In this document: positions 52,044 through 60,384 of the stretch, piece by piece
Layout of the letters: the number at the start of each line of letters is the position of its first letter
Position numbering within the stretch: position 1 is the stretch's first letter
Assembly: GCA_001800315.1 (NCBI GenBank)
Contig: MGVE01000009.1
Span: forward strand, 35,121 to 99,120
Reading direction: 5' to 3'
DNA from: Elusimicrobia bacterium RIFOXYA2_FULL_47_53
GTDB lineage: Bacteria; Elusimicrobiota; Endomicrobiia; Endomicrobiales; XYA2-FULL-47-53
Length of the DNA stretch: 64,000 nucleotides
Notes under the pieces: generated by a model
Seen by the model: the letters and a program-made list of their open reading frames with translations, nothing else
What the model was told of the DNA's origin: nothing
The model's database searches: none
Made by a program: the position numbers and the translations under genes

Positions 52044-52699
52044 GATAAATCCCTGCCGGTTTTCTCACGGGCAATTATTTCCAGTGAAGATGATGTCCCC
52101 AAACGGCTCGCTCCGGCCGCGATCAGCCTTGCCGCATCGCCGTAGGTCCTGATTCCGCCTGAGGCCTTTATCGCGGTTTTTGGGCCCAGCGTTTTCCGCA
52201 GCAATTCTATATCGCGGACAACGGCTCCGCCCGAAGAAAAGCCCGTGGAAGTTTTAACAAAATCGGCTCCGGCCCGCTCCGCGAGACGGGCGGCGGCAGC
52301 CTTTTCTCTGTCACTGAGCAGGCAGGCCTCTATAATAATTTTCAGCGTTTTACCGCGGCACGCCGACCTCAAAGCCCTGAACTCTTTATTTATGTAGCCG
52401 TATTCTCCCGACTTAAAAAGGCCAATATTCATCACCGCGTCAATCTCGTCGGCCCCGTTCCTGATAGACTCGGAAGCCTCAAATACTTTTGCATTAATGC
52501 TGTTGGCGCCCAGCGGGAATCCGCATACCGAGCTTACTTTTACCCTGCTTTTTTTGAGAATTTTTTTGCACAGCGCCACATGGCACGGATTAACGCAGAC
52601 CGAATAAAAACCGGCCTTTTTGGCCTGCGAACAAAGTTTCCGAATATCCGACAATTTCGCCGAAGGTTTTAAAAGCGTATGGTCTATGAACTTTGCCAT
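52040..52699 (-). CDS. deoC: Deoxyribose-phosphate aldolase
   Basis: 219 residues from ATG 52699, the usual DeoC length; an upstream GTG at 52738 would overlap rpiB. IDHTLLKPSAKLSDIRKLC, VCGFPLGANS, EIDAVMNIGLFKSG (Schiff-base region), KTSTGFSSGGA (catalytic Lys) and IKASGGIRT. It splits 2-deoxyribose-5-phosphate to glyceraldehyde-3-phosphate and acetaldehyde, so it drains the DeoB product into glycolysis next to tpiA. Confidence 0.94.
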   Translation of the reverse strand: MAKFIDHTLLKPSAKLSDIRKLCSQAKKAGFYSVCVNPCHVALCKKILKKSRVKVSSVCGFPLGANSINAKVFEASESIRNGADEIDAVMNIGLFKSGEYGYINKEFRALRSACRGKTLKIIIEACLLSDREKAAAARLAERAGADFVKTSTGFSSGGAVVRDIELLRKTLGPKTAIKASGGIRTYGDAARLIAAGASRLGTSSSLEIIAREKTGRDLS

Positions 52700-52719
52700 G
52701 CCGCCGCCAGGGGTCAGAT

Positions 52720-53181
52720 TCACTTGCGCCCTTTGCACATTTTTTCCTCAAGCTTGCCGATCTTTTCAACTCTCTGGCGGTGCCTGGCCTCCGGGCTGAA
52801 AGGCGTTTTTATCCAGGCCTCTATCATATCCTGAATATCCTCGGGTTTGGAAAACCTGGCCGACAAACATAGAATATTGGCGTTATTATGCTCGGCGCAG
52901 AGTTTCGCCACCTCCCTGTTCCAGCAAACGGCTGCCCTTACTCCTCGGAACTTATTTGCGGCGATGGACATACCTATACCTGTCCCGCACATCAAAATTC
53001 CTCTCTGCACTTCTCCGCTTGAAACCGCGCCCGAAACCGCTCCGGCGATTTCCGTGTAATCGCAGCTCGCGGCGGAATGGGTCCCGTAATCAATAACCCT
53101 GTGGCCGAGACTCTCCACGAAATTAATTATTCCGTCCCGTAATTTATAACCTGCATGATCGCATCCAAAAGCGATATTCAC
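52720..53181 (-). CDS. rpiB: Ribose-5-phosphate isomerase B
   Basis: 153 residues. GCDHAGYKLRDGI, DYGTHSAASCDYTEIA, GILMCGTGIGMSIAANKF and AHNNANILCLSAR are the family blocks, with the catalytic Cys in LMCGTG. Interconverts ribose-5- and ribulose-5-phosphate, disposing of ribose-5-phosphate from ribonucleosides. 20 bases before deoC. Confidence 0.95.
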   Translation of the reverse strand: MNIAFGCDHAGYKLRDGIINFVESLGHRVIDYGTHSAASCDYTEIAGAVSGAVSSGEVQRGILMCGTGIGMSIAANKFRGVRAAVCWNREVAKLCAEHNNANILCLSARFSKPEDIQDMIEAWIKTPFSPEARHRQRVEKIGKLEEKMCKGRK

Positions 53182-53197
53182 GATAAATTCTCCGCTT

Positions 53198-53569
53198 TTA
53201 ATTCAACTCGTTCCACAGGATACTGTCCTGTTCGGCCTTTGTAGTTTCTATGAACTCGCCAAGCATCTCCTGCTCACCGGCACTCAGGCTGACAAACTTG
53301 GCCATATAGAGCTTTTTATTTTCTTTTTTTCCGGTGCCGGCGACACCCACGATCTCGGCGGAGCATTTGAATTTCACGCTATTGGGCAGCGTTATCTCAA
53401 GCTCAACGGTATCGCCGTTGGCGTACTCCGACTCGGCGGAAAACTTAACTCCTCCAACTGATATATCTATAATTTTGCCGACAAGCACCAGCAGCGGGCC
53501 GGAAAGAATACGCATCTGGCCCGCGGGCAGAAAAACTCTGATATATTTGCGCCGCTCTTCGCCTTTCAT
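53198..53569 (-). CDS. PilZ-domain c-di-GMP receptor
   Basis: 123 residues from ATG 53569 (a TTG 12 codons earlier is less likely). A single PilZ domain: RRKYIRV supplies the RxxxR box and DISVGGVKF the (D/N)xSxxG box, both needed for c-di-GMP binding. No other domain. Encoded between tpiA and rpiB and upstream of pilT; it may relay the c-di-GMP made by the GGDEF proteins of this window to motility or metabolism, but the target is unknown. Confidence 0.85.
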   Translation of the reverse strand: MKGEERRKYIRVFLPAGQMRILSGPLLVLVGKIIDISVGGVKFSAESEYANGDTVELEITLPNSVKFKCSAEIVGVAGTGKKENKKLYMAKFVSLSAGEQEMLGEFIETTKAEQDSILWNELN

Positions 53570-53609
53570 GAAGCAAACCTCTTCCTGTGCGCTGACGAGC
53601 CGCAAATTT

Positions 53610-54365
53610 TCAGTACTTTACTATTTTAGCGAAAGAATCAGCCTCAAGGCTCGCGCCGCCGACCAATCCGCCGTCAATGTCAGGCTGTTTCATAAGCTCC
53701 GCCGTATTGTCCGGCTTAACCGATCCGCCGTACAATATTCTGGCCGCCTCGGAGGCGTTTGCTCCGTACATCTGCAGATACTGTTTCCTTATAAATGCGT
53801 GCACTTCCTGCGCCTGTGCAGGCGTCGCTGTTTTTCCGGTGCCGATGGCCCAGACAGGCTCATAAGCAATAACCAGCGCTTCCGACTGCTCTTTGGTGAG
53901 TCCGGCGAGGCCGTTTTTTATCTGTTTTTCTATTACCGAAAAAGTCTCGTTCTTTTCTCTCTGCTCAAGTGTTTCGCCCACGCAGACAATGGGAATTATG
54001 CCGGCCGCGAAAGCCGCCTTGGCTTTTTTGTTGACGCTCTCATCGGTTTCCGCGAAATACTGACGGCGCTCGGAATGTCCTATAATCACATACTTGCATT
54101 CAAAATCCTTAAGCATGGCCGGAGCTATCTCGCCGGTAAACGCGCCCTTGGATTCCCAATGCATGTTCTGCGCGCCGAGATTTATGTTTGACCCTTTAAT
54201 TTCCCGGGAGACTTCCGCGAGATAAACAAAGGGAGGACAGACAAGAACTTCCCTGTCTGAAACTCCCGCGAGTTTTTCTTTTAAACCTTTTACCAGATCT
54301 TTTGCCTCTGCTGCGTTTTTGTACATCTTCCAGTTTCCCGCTAAAAGCGGCTTGCGTGTAGACAC
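53610..54365 (-). CDS. tpiA: Triose-phosphate isomerase
   Basis: 251 residues from GTG 54365, which stands six bases after AAGGAG; earlier Met codons lack any such site and would lengthen the protein beyond the norm. GNWKMYKN (Lys), IGHSERRQYF (His), AYEPVWAIGTGKTA (Glu) and LYGGSVKPDN are intact. Interconverts DHAP and glyceraldehyde-3-phosphate, receiving the latter from DeoC. First gene of the long operon and preceded by a 165-base leader. Confidence 0.96.
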   Translation of the reverse strand: MSTRKPLLAGNWKMYKNAAEAKDLVKGLKEKLAGVSDREVLVCPPFVYLAEVSREIKGSNINLGAQNMHWESKGAFTGEIAPAMLKDFECKYVIIGHSERRQYFAETDESVNKKAKAAFAAGIIPIVCVGETLEQREKNETFSVIEKQIKNGLAGLTKEQSEALVIAYEPVWAIGTGKTATPAQAQEVHAFIRKQYLQMYGANASEAARILYGGSVKPDNTAELMKQPDIDGGLVGGASLEADSFAKIVKY

Positions 54366-54538
54366 CGTGGTCTCCTTTATGTCGCGCGTACCGATCGGCA
54401 CGGCTAACCAAAATAATTTCGCTATAGCTGCGGTTTGCGCCGCTCCGCGTAAAAGAAGAACATCCTCCCGGCCCAGATAGCACCGGGGGGAACGCGGTAT
54501 TCTTTTGCGATGCTATGTAAAAACGAAATTTGTATTAA

Positions 54539-54567
54539 ATTTTAACAGATTTAATGAAACAAATCAA
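54539..54567 (-). promoter_or_regulatory. Promoter of the tpiA-led operon
   Basis: Minus strand TTGATT (54562-54567), 17 bases, TAAAAT (54539-54544). The predicted start near 54532 leaves about 165 bases of leader before the tpiA GTG, with no recognised riboswitch. Confidence 0.6.
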
Positions 54568-54610
54568 GGGTTTAAACACGGATTCCGCACTATAAATGGG
54601 AACCGAGACG

Positions 54611-54641
54611 AAAAGGCGCCCCGTAAGCGGCAAAGCGCCTT
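54611..54641 (-). terminator. Terminator after the DUF1805 gene
   Basis: AAGGCGC (right arm, 54635-54641 read on minus) pairs with GCGCCTT (54613-54619) and is followed by TTCG; it lies 23 bases after the DUF1805 stop and just upstream of the tpiA promoter. Confidence 0.6.
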
Positions 54642-54663
54642 AATATTTTATTGTATTTTTGCG

Positions 54664-54951
54664 CTAAACCATCTTTGAAAGGGCCGCCCTGCCGCTCATC
54701 CCGGGCCTTATCCCCCTCCTGGAGGCCGCCGCGCTAACTTCTACAACCCTGCCCTTTAAAAGATCTTCGGCGTTTTTCACGCCCCTGACCACGGCGGCGC
54801 AGTCCCCGAGCTTTTCAGCGGTTGCCATATTCAGATACCCGCACATCACATAACCGTTTTTAGCGTAGGCCATTACCAGGCTGCCGTTTTTCAGGCCAAC
54901 CTCCAGCGCCCAGGCTTTTCCGTTTTTTACCTTAATTTCCTCAAACCTCAT
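54664..54951 (-). CDS. DUF1805 (YunC-like) protein
   Basis: 95 residues, ATG six bases after GGAGG. KNGYVMCGYLNMATAEKLGD, AAVVRGVKNAEDLLKGRV and ASRRGIRPGMSGRAAL match the DUF1805 family (Bacillus YunC). Function is unknown; structures show a small alpha/beta fold. A single gene with its own terminator; a MITE-like element lies 18 bases upstream of its start codon, so its promoter is in or beyond that element. Confidence 0.85.
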   Translation of the reverse strand: MRFEEIKVKNGKAWALEVGLKNGSLVMAYAKNGYVMCGYLNMATAEKLGDCAAVVRGVKNAEDLLKGRVVEVSAAASRRGIRPGMSGRAALSKMV

Positions 54952-54968
54952 TGTGGCCTCCTCTTAAG

Positions 54969-55097
54969 TTGAGTCAGTTGAAAAACCTCTTTCGGGCTGC
55001 AATTTCGGCCTTTGGCCTGCGGCTTCGTTGGCCTCAGCTTACAGATACTCCGTGGAGCATATGTCGCTCCTGAAACAGGCTTTTTCAATTGACTCAA
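54969..55097. repeat. MITE-like element, inverted shorter copy
   Basis: 129 bp between TTGAGTCAGTTGAAAAA (54969-54985) and TTTTTCAATTGACTCAA (55081-55097). It is the 22983 copy in the opposite direction with about 40 interior bases missing, and keeps the CCTCTTTCGGGC and CTCCTGAAACAGG subterminal boxes and the CTCCGTGGAGCAT palindrome. It lies between divergent genes. Confidence 0.75.
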
Positions 55098-55166
55098 TGA
55101 ATGAAGCTACTAAATATTTCATTTGATTGTCAATGTTTTGCGCGGCCGAGCTTTACTGAAACAAAA

Positions 55167-55196
55167 TTGACTATCTCAGCCATTTTTTGCTAAACT
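55167..55196 (+). promoter_or_regulatory. Promoter of the TPR-aroE unit
   Basis: TTGACT (55167-55172), 18 bases, TAAACT (55191-55196). Transcription would begin about 9 bases before the ATG at 55212, too close for a ribosome binding site; the message would be essentially leaderless. Confidence 0.45.
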
Positions 55197-55211
55197 GCCT
55201 CTCATAACATT

Positions 55212-55694
55212 ATGTTATTTCTGAAACTGTTTTTAGGAATTTTATTCTTTGTGCTCGGCTGGGTTTATCTGTACAATCCAAGCCTGGTATTAAAGATCAA
55301 TCAGTTCGCGCGGGAAGCCGTTTTTAACGACCGTTTTTTACTGCTTGAAAGAAAAAAACTGTCCATACTGTTTTTTTGCGCCTCATTTCTTGCGTTATAT
55401 ATGGGCTATTCTTCCATCTCGCCCTCGGAAGACAGTTTTGAAGCGCATACCGTGAGCCACAGGATCTATCTGGCCATGCTGGATTTAAGGTCTCATAATT
55501 ATCAGTCGGCCGCGCAAAAATACCGCGCCATTCTTGAAGCGGCGCCAAATAATATTTACGCCCTGAAGGGGCTGGCCCGGACATATTTTGCCATGGGCAA
55601 CGCGAAAAGAGCGAGAGACATTTATGTCAGGCTCTCAAGGCTTTATCCGCACGACACCCAGGTTAAGAAAGAGCTGGAGAAACTCAAGAAATGA
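55212..55694 (+). CDS. Membrane-anchored TPR protein
   Basis: 160 residues. Two hydrophobic segments (~3-22 LFLGILFFVLGWVYLYN and ~50-70 SILFFCASFLALYMGYS) precede two or three tetratricopeptide-like repeats (DLRSHNYQSAAQKYRAILEA, NIYALKGLARTYFAMGNAKR, DIYVRLSRLYPHDTQVKKEL). Probably a scaffold at the inner membrane. Its last codons overlap the aroE ATG by four bases. No Shine-Dalgarno. Confidence 0.8.
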   Translation: MLFLKLFLGILFFVLGWVYLYNPSLVLKINQFAREAVFNDRFLLLERKKLSILFFCASFLALYMGYSSISPSEDSFEAHTVSHRIYLAMLDLRSHNYQSAAQKYRAILEAAPNNIYALKGLARTYFAMGNAKRARDIYVRLSRLYPHDTQVKKELEKLKK

Positions 55695-56518
55695 AAAATG
55701 TTTCCAAAACAAAGATTACCGGAATTTTCGGCTACCCGATAAAACATACGCTCTCTCCGGCTATGCACAACGCCGGCTTCAGGGCGCTGAAGCTGAATTA
55801 CAATTACTTCCCTTTTGAAGTGAAGCCGGAAGATTTAGGCCCCGCCGTTGAAGCGATAAAAATCCTAAACATCGCGGGCGTGAATATAACCATCCCGCAT
55901 AAAAGCGAGGTGTTGAAGTTTTTAGACAGTATTGACCCGCTCGCCGCGAAAATCGGAAGCGTTAACACTATTGTCAATAATAACGGGAAACTCTTGGGCT
56001 ACAATACCGACGCGACCGGGTTTATCAGGGACTTGAAAGGGAAAGGATTCAACCCAAAAAACAAAAGGGCCCTGCTGCTGGGAGCGGGCGGAGCCGGCAG
56101 GGCGGTCGCTGCCGCTCTTTCCTGGGCCGGAGCCAAAAGCATTCTCATCACCGATTCTGACGAAAATAAAGCCAGGAATCTGGCTAAATCCGTAGAGCGC
56201 GCCCGTTTTGTCCCGTTAAAAGATTTCAGGCGCGAACTGGCCGGCTGCGGCCTGCTGGTAAACGCCACTCCTAACGGAATGCACAAGGGAGACAAGGCCG
56301 TTCTAAATGCCGGTGAATTCCCGCCCGATATATTTTTTTACGATCTCGTTTACAACAGAGAAACAGAAACGCTGAAAAATGCGAAAAAGGCCGGGGCTTC
56401 TGCCGCGGGCGGGCTGGGTATGCTCCTAAACCAGGGCGCGCTGGCCTTTGAGCTGTGGACGAAAAGAAAAGCCCCGATAGATGTAATGAACCGCGCTCTT
56501 AAAAGAGCTTTGAAATAG
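55691..56518 (+). CDS. aroE: Shikimate dehydrogenase
   Basis: 275 residues. Shikimate-binding GYPIKHTLSPAMHNAGF, the catalytic Lys in ITIPHKSEVLKF, Asp in GYNTDATGF, and an NADP-binding loop LLLGAGGAGRAVAAAL. Reduces 3-dehydroshikimate in aromatic amino-acid synthesis. Translationally coupled to the TPR gene (ATGA). A structured dispersed element follows. Confidence 0.95.
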   Translation: MKNVSKTKITGIFGYPIKHTLSPAMHNAGFRALKLNYNYFPFEVKPEDLGPAVEAIKILNIAGVNITIPHKSEVLKFLDSIDPLAAKIGSVNTIVNNNGKLLGYNTDATGFIRDLKGKGFNPKNKRALLLGAGGAGRAVAAALSWAGAKSILITDSDENKARNLAKSVERARFVPLKDFRRELAGCGLLVNATPNGMHKGDKAVLNAGEFPPDIFFYDLVYNRETETLKNAKKAGASAAGGLGMLLNQGALAFELWTKRKAPIDVMNRALKRALK

Positions 56519-56563
56519 ACTTTTTAGCTCGGTAGCAATAATTGATAAAAACTTTTGCCCATT

Positions 56564-56718
56564 TTGGACTGTCAATGAGCCGAATATTTTTTGAGGCAGT
56601 AAGCGAGGACTGCCTGAGCCCGTTTCATCAGGGCGAGTTCCGCAGCTTCAAAAAATATAAGGCGAATAGTCCAAGGGCGCGTTTCTTTTATAATTTTCTT
56701 TGCGCGACAAAGAAAATT
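56564..56718 (+). repeat. Dispersed structured element, copy 3
   Basis: Outer arms TTGGACT (56564-56570) and AGTCCAA (56668-56674); inner 14-bp arms ATATTTTTTGAGGC (56584-56597) and GCTTCAAAAAATAT (56645-56658, one G-U); core shared with copy 1 (GCGAGGACTGCCTGAG, GGGCGAGTTCCGCAG); then GCGTTTCTTTTATA and an 11-bp hairpin AATTTTCTTTG (56692-56702) with CAAAGAAAATT (56708-56718). Relative to copy 1 the hairpin shows a paired C-to-T and G-to-A change. It ends 34 bases before the start of the next gene. Confidence 0.8.
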
Positions 56719-56751
56719 AAATAAAAAAGAATTATGAAGGAGGTGATTAAA

Positions 56752-57759
56752 TTGATCATTTGGATAGTCAGAATTATCGCTGTGCTGGCCGGCCCGCTCA
56801 TAGGATATTATCAGGTTTCCCGCACCACTCAGGGCCTGATGATCGGGCTTTTATGTTCTTTTATCGTTATACTGGCCGAGATTATTATTCACAGGATACC
56901 TCTTGACACCCTGATTGCCGCGATTTTAGGCACAATATTGGGGCTTGTCGGAGCGAAACTCCTGGACTATACCGTGTATCTTATGGACAATCCGCGGATA
57001 TACGAGCTTATGAAGGATTATTCTCTTCTTATAAAAGTTGTTTTCGCCTATCTCGGCCTTGTTATCGCAGTGCAGAAAAAATCCGAACTGGACCTTCTTG
57101 ACCGCGACATTTTCAGGCGGCCGCAGAAAAAAGGACAGCAGGAGCTTATTGTTTTAGACACCAGCGCGATTATTGACGGAAGGATAGCCGACATTACCTC
57201 CACAAAGTTTCTTTCCGGAGTGCTTGTCATACCGCGCTTTATTCTTGAAGAGCTCCAGACTCTGGCAGACTCGGGCGATGCTTTCAAACGAAACCGCGCG
57301 CGTCGCGGGCTTGACATCATCGCGCAGCTTCAGAAAGAAGAAGGGCTGAATGTCAAAATCGTTGACAAGGATTATCCCGAACTTCATGATGCCGACGCGA
57401 AACTGCTCCAGATGGCGAAAGAGCTCACAGCTAAGGTAATCACGACTGATTTCAACCTCAATAAGGTCGGCGTTCTGCAGGGGATAACGGTCTTAAACAT
57501 CAACGACCTGTCAAACGCGCTGAAACCGGTTTATCTTCCCGGCGAGACCATGCCTATTTTCGTTGTCAAGGAAGGCAAGGAGCACAACCAGGGCGTGGGT
57601 TACTTAGATGACGGCACGATGGTTGTCGTTGAAGAGGGCAGAAAACTGCTGGGCAAAAGGCATGATGTTATCGTAACTTCCATACTGCAGACCTCTTCGG
57701 GAAGGATGATATTTACAAAACCGCTCTCCGACACGGATAACGGGCATCACGCTAAATAG
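56752..57759 (+). CDS. YacL-like membrane protein with PIN and TRAM domains
   Basis: 335 residues from a TTG at 56752 that stands eight bases after AAGGAGG, a perfect site; an in-frame ATG at 56734 lies upstream of that site and is the alternative. Four transmembrane helices (~1-110), then a PIN nuclease-like domain (~130-265) with acidic residues in LIVLDTSAIIDGRIADI, RFILEELQTLADS and VITTDFNLNKV, and a C-terminal TRAM domain (~270-325, VKEGKEHNQGVGYLDDGTMV). Bacillus YacL has this plan. It may be an RNase or RNA-binding protein at the membrane. Followed by ispD, ispF, cysS and rlmB, as in Firmicutes. Confidence 0.9.
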   Translation: MIIWIVRIIAVLAGPLIGYYQVSRTTQGLMIGLLCSFIVILAEIIIHRIPLDTLIAAILGTILGLVGAKLLDYTVYLMDNPRIYELMKDYSLLIKVVFAYLGLVIAVQKKSELDLLDRDIFRRPQKKGQQELIVLDTSAIIDGRIADITSTKFLSGVLVIPRFILEELQTLADSGDAFKRNRARRGLDIIAQLQKEEGLNVKIVDKDYPELHDADAKLLQMAKELTAKVITTDFNLNKVGVLQGITVLNINDLSNALKPVYLPGETMPIFVVKEGKEHNQGVGYLDDGTMVVVEEGRKLLGKRHDVIVTSILQTSSGRMIFTKPLSDTDNGHHAK

Positions 57760-57779
57760 AGTTTACTTAAGGAAGAGCA

Positions 57780-58454
57780 ATGAAAGCAGCCGCGATCATA
57801 GTCGCTGCCGGAGCCGGCAAACGCTTCGGAACAAAAATTCCGAAACAGTTTGTCCTTCTTTCGGGAAAGCCGCTTTACCTGTGGAGCGTGCTGGCTTTTA
57901 AAAAACTCAGCGAGGTTAAACAGGTTATCGTGGTGGCTCCGCGGGACAGGCTCAAGGCGCTGCTGCCGCCGTCAAAGAAATACGGCTTTGAGCTCGCCTG
58001 CGGCGGAAAAGAAAGAAGCGATTCCGTTAAATCCGGCCTGTTGAAACTACTGCCGGAAATAGATATTGTCGCTATTCACGACGGCGCGAGGCCCATGATC
58101 CGGAAGGATACCATAAGGAAAAGCCTCTCTGAAGCCGATAAATTCGGCGCGGCTGTTGTCTCTGTTCAGGCCGTTGACACCGTAAAATATTCCGGGAAAA
58201 ACGGATTTGTCGCCAGAACCATCCCCAGGACTTCGGTCTGGCTGGCCCAGACACCCCAGGTATTTAAAAGAACTGTAATAAGCAGAGCTTACGCCGGCAG
58301 GCTCCCATTCAATGTCACTGACGACGCTCAGGCGGCTGAGCTGAAAGGTTTTAAGGTCAGGATAGTGCCGGGCGAATACTCAAATATTAAGATCACCGGA
58401 AAACACGATCTGGAAACCGCCAAAACATTGATACAGCGGACAAAAAGGAAATAA
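57780..58454 (+). CDS. ispD: 2-C-methyl-D-erythritol 4-phosphate cytidylyltransferase
   Basis: 224 residues. CTP-binding IIVAAGAGKRFGTKIPKQF, IHDGARPMIRKD, and QTPQVFKR and NVTDDAQAAE of IspD. Third step of the MEP isoprenoid pathway (MEP to CDP-ME). AGGAAGAGCA precedes the ATG; ispF starts one base after its stop, so the pair is co-expressed. Confidence 0.95.
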   Translation: MKAAAIIVAAGAGKRFGTKIPKQFVLLSGKPLYLWSVLAFKKLSEVKQVIVVAPRDRLKALLPPSKKYGFELACGGKERSDSVKSGLLKLLPEIDIVAIHDGARPMIRKDTIRKSLSEADKFGAAVVSVQAVDTVKYSGKNGFVARTIPRTSVWLAQTPQVFKRTVISRAYAGRLPFNVTDDAQAAELKGFKVRIVPGEYSNIKITGKHDLETAKTLIQRTKRK

Positions 58455-58455
58455 T

Positions 58456-58932
58456 ATGTTTGTCGGCCTTGGCTATGATGTTCATGCTTTCAAAAAAGGA
58501 AGAGTCCTTGTGCTCGGAGGCGTGAAGTTTAAATACCCTCTGGGGCTTGACGGGCACAGCGATGCCGATGTGGTTATCCATGCCCTCATGGACGCTATTT
58601 TAGGCGCCGCCGGAAAATCAGACATAGGCACTTATTTCCCGAATACAAGCGCCTCCTATAAAGGGATTTCCAGCCTGGAATTGCTAAAAAAAGTCGCGGC
58701 GATAATAAAGAAAGACAGCCTTAAGATCAACAATGTTGATATTTCGGTTATAGCCGAAAAACCAAAAATCTCGGCTTCTGTTTCCCGGATGAAAACCAGG
58801 ATAGCCGGCGCTCTCGGCATAAAACCGCAGAGGGTCGGCATAAAAGCTACCACAAACGAGGGCATGGGCTTCATCGGCCGCGGCGAAGGCATAGCCGCTA
58901 TGGCCGTAGCCTCGCTTTCAGGGATAGAATAA
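58456..58932 (+). CDS. ispF: 2-C-methyl-D-erythritol 2,4-cyclodiphosphate synthase
   Basis: 158 residues. GLGYDVHAFKKG (zinc Asp and His), GHSDADVVIHALMDAILGA, DIGTYFPNT and the C-terminal KATTNEGMGFIGRGEGIAA. Makes the cyclodiphosphate intermediate of the MEP pathway, with IspD one base upstream and cysS three bases downstream. Confidence 0.96.
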   Translation: MFVGLGYDVHAFKKGRVLVLGGVKFKYPLGLDGHSDADVVIHALMDAILGAAGKSDIGTYFPNTSASYKGISSLELLKKVAAIIKKDSLKINNVDISVIAEKPKISASVSRMKTRIAGALGIKPQRVGIKATTNEGMGFIGRGEGIAAMAVASLSGIE

Positions 58933-58935
58933 CAT

Positions 58936-60336
58936 ATGCGTTTTTACAGCACTCTGACCAACAAAAAAGAGGAGTTTGTCCCCTCAAACGGAAAAAATGT
59001 TTCCATGTATGTCTGCGGCATAACCCCCTACGACGAGGTCCACCTCGGGCACGCGAGGGCTTATGTAACCTTTGACACGGTGCGCAGGCATCTGGAACAT
59101 TCCGGCTATTCGGTGAAATTTATTCAAAACTTCACCGATGTTGACGATAAAATAATAAAGCGCTCCATTGAAGCCCAAACAACGCCCGGGCTTCTTTCGC
59201 AAAAGTTCATAACCGACTATTTCACCCAGATGGATAAGCTCAATATAAAAAGGGCACACGCTTATCCAAAAGTTACCGAAAACATACCTCAGATAGTCGC
59301 CTTTATAGAACGGCTTGTCGGCGGCGGTTACGCCTACGAACTCCAGGGCGATATTTATTTCTCCGTTAGAAAGTTCGCCGATTACGGCAAGCTCTCCAAA
59401 AGAAGCGTTGAAGACCTGCTTTCCGGAGCCAGGGTTGAAGTTGACGCCCAGAAAAAGGACCCTCTGGATTTCGCCTTATGGAAAAAAACGAAACCCGGCG
59501 AGCCGGAGGAAACATCCTGGAAGAGCCCCTGGGGAATGGGCAGGCCGGGGTGGCATATTGAATGCTCGGTCATGTCCACTCAAGCCCTGGGCGACACCAT
59601 TGATATTCACGGCGGCGGACAGGACCTTATTTTCCCGCACCACGAAAATGAAATAGCCCAGAGCGAAGCCGCCACGGGCAAACCCTTTGCCCGCTACTGG
59701 ATCCACAACGGGTTTGTGACCATAAATAAAGAGAAGATGTCAAAATCGCTCGGGAACTTTTTTACCCTTAGGGAGATTTTTGAAAAATACGAACCCAGAG
59801 TGGTGCGCTACTTCCTGCTCTCCCAGCATTACAGAAGCCCGCTTGATTTTTCGGACGACAAATTAAAGCAGTCTCAGAAAGCCTTAAACGGCATTGACAC
59901 GGCGCTTGACCGCCTTGCGCAGGCCGTAATACCGGAACCCAAACCGGGGCTGCTTGAAAATATCGGCGCCGACACTCTTGACGATTATGTATCGCGCTTT
60001 ACCGCGGCTTTAGACGATGACTTCAGCACCGAAAAAGCTATAGCGGCGCTAAACGAGCTGTCCAACGAAGCCCTTTCAAACACGCATTCTTCCGATACCG
60101 AATGGATAAGGAAGGCCGCTAACACCATGAAGCTTATGCTGGGCGATTACCTGGGCATAGGCCCTCGCGAAAAAAGCGGCGACTCGCGTTTTCACCAGCT
60201 GGTAACCGAAAGAAAAGAAGCCAGGGCTCAGAAGAACTGGAAAAGAGCCGACGAGATAAGAAAAGAGATTGAAAACGCCGGGTTTAAGCTTTTAGACAAT
60301 CCCGACGGGACGACAACGCTCACAAAGATGATTTAA
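58936..60336 (+). CDS. cysS: Cysteinyl-tRNA synthetase
   Basis: 466 residues, normal for the class Ia enzyme. MYVCGITPYDEVHLGHARAY has the zinc Cys and the HxGH signature; WHIECSVMSTQALG and IFPHHENEIAQSEA supply other zinc ligands; KEKMSKSLGNFF is the KMSKS loop. The C-terminal helical DALR-like region is present. Charges tRNA-Cys. Confidence 0.97.
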   Translation: MRFYSTLTNKKEEFVPSNGKNVSMYVCGITPYDEVHLGHARAYVTFDTVRRHLEHSGYSVKFIQNFTDVDDKIIKRSIEAQTTPGLLSQKFITDYFTQMDKLNIKRAHAYPKVTENIPQIVAFIERLVGGGYAYELQGDIYFSVRKFADYGKLSKRSVEDLLSGARVEVDAQKKDPLDFALWKKTKPGEPEETSWKSPWGMGRPGWHIECSVMSTQALGDTIDIHGGGQDLIFPHHENEIAQSEAATGKPFARYWIHNGFVTINKEKMSKSLGNFFTLREIFEKYEPRVVRYFLLSQHYRSPLDFSDDKLKQSQKALNGIDTALDRLAQAVIPEPKPGLLENIGADTLDDYVSRFTAALDDDFSTEKAIAALNELSNEALSNTHSSDTEWIRKAANTMKLMLGDYLGIGPREKSGDSRFHQLVTERKEARAQKNWKRADEIRKEIENAGFKLLDNPDGTTTLTKMI

Positions 60337-60384
60337 TTGCGCCGTTGCGATGCTGTTTTAGAACGGGCAAAATAAAGGGGTAAA

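Noticed and set aside
53610-54401. Longer TpiA starting at 54401
   Set aside because: The GTG at 54365 has AAGGAG at ideal distance and gives the family length; the upstream codons have neither.
54368-54532. Riboswitch in the tpiA leader
   Set aside because: Scanned by eye for c-di-GMP (GEMM), purine, TPP and SAM signatures; none matched, and no clear terminator/antiterminator pair is visible.
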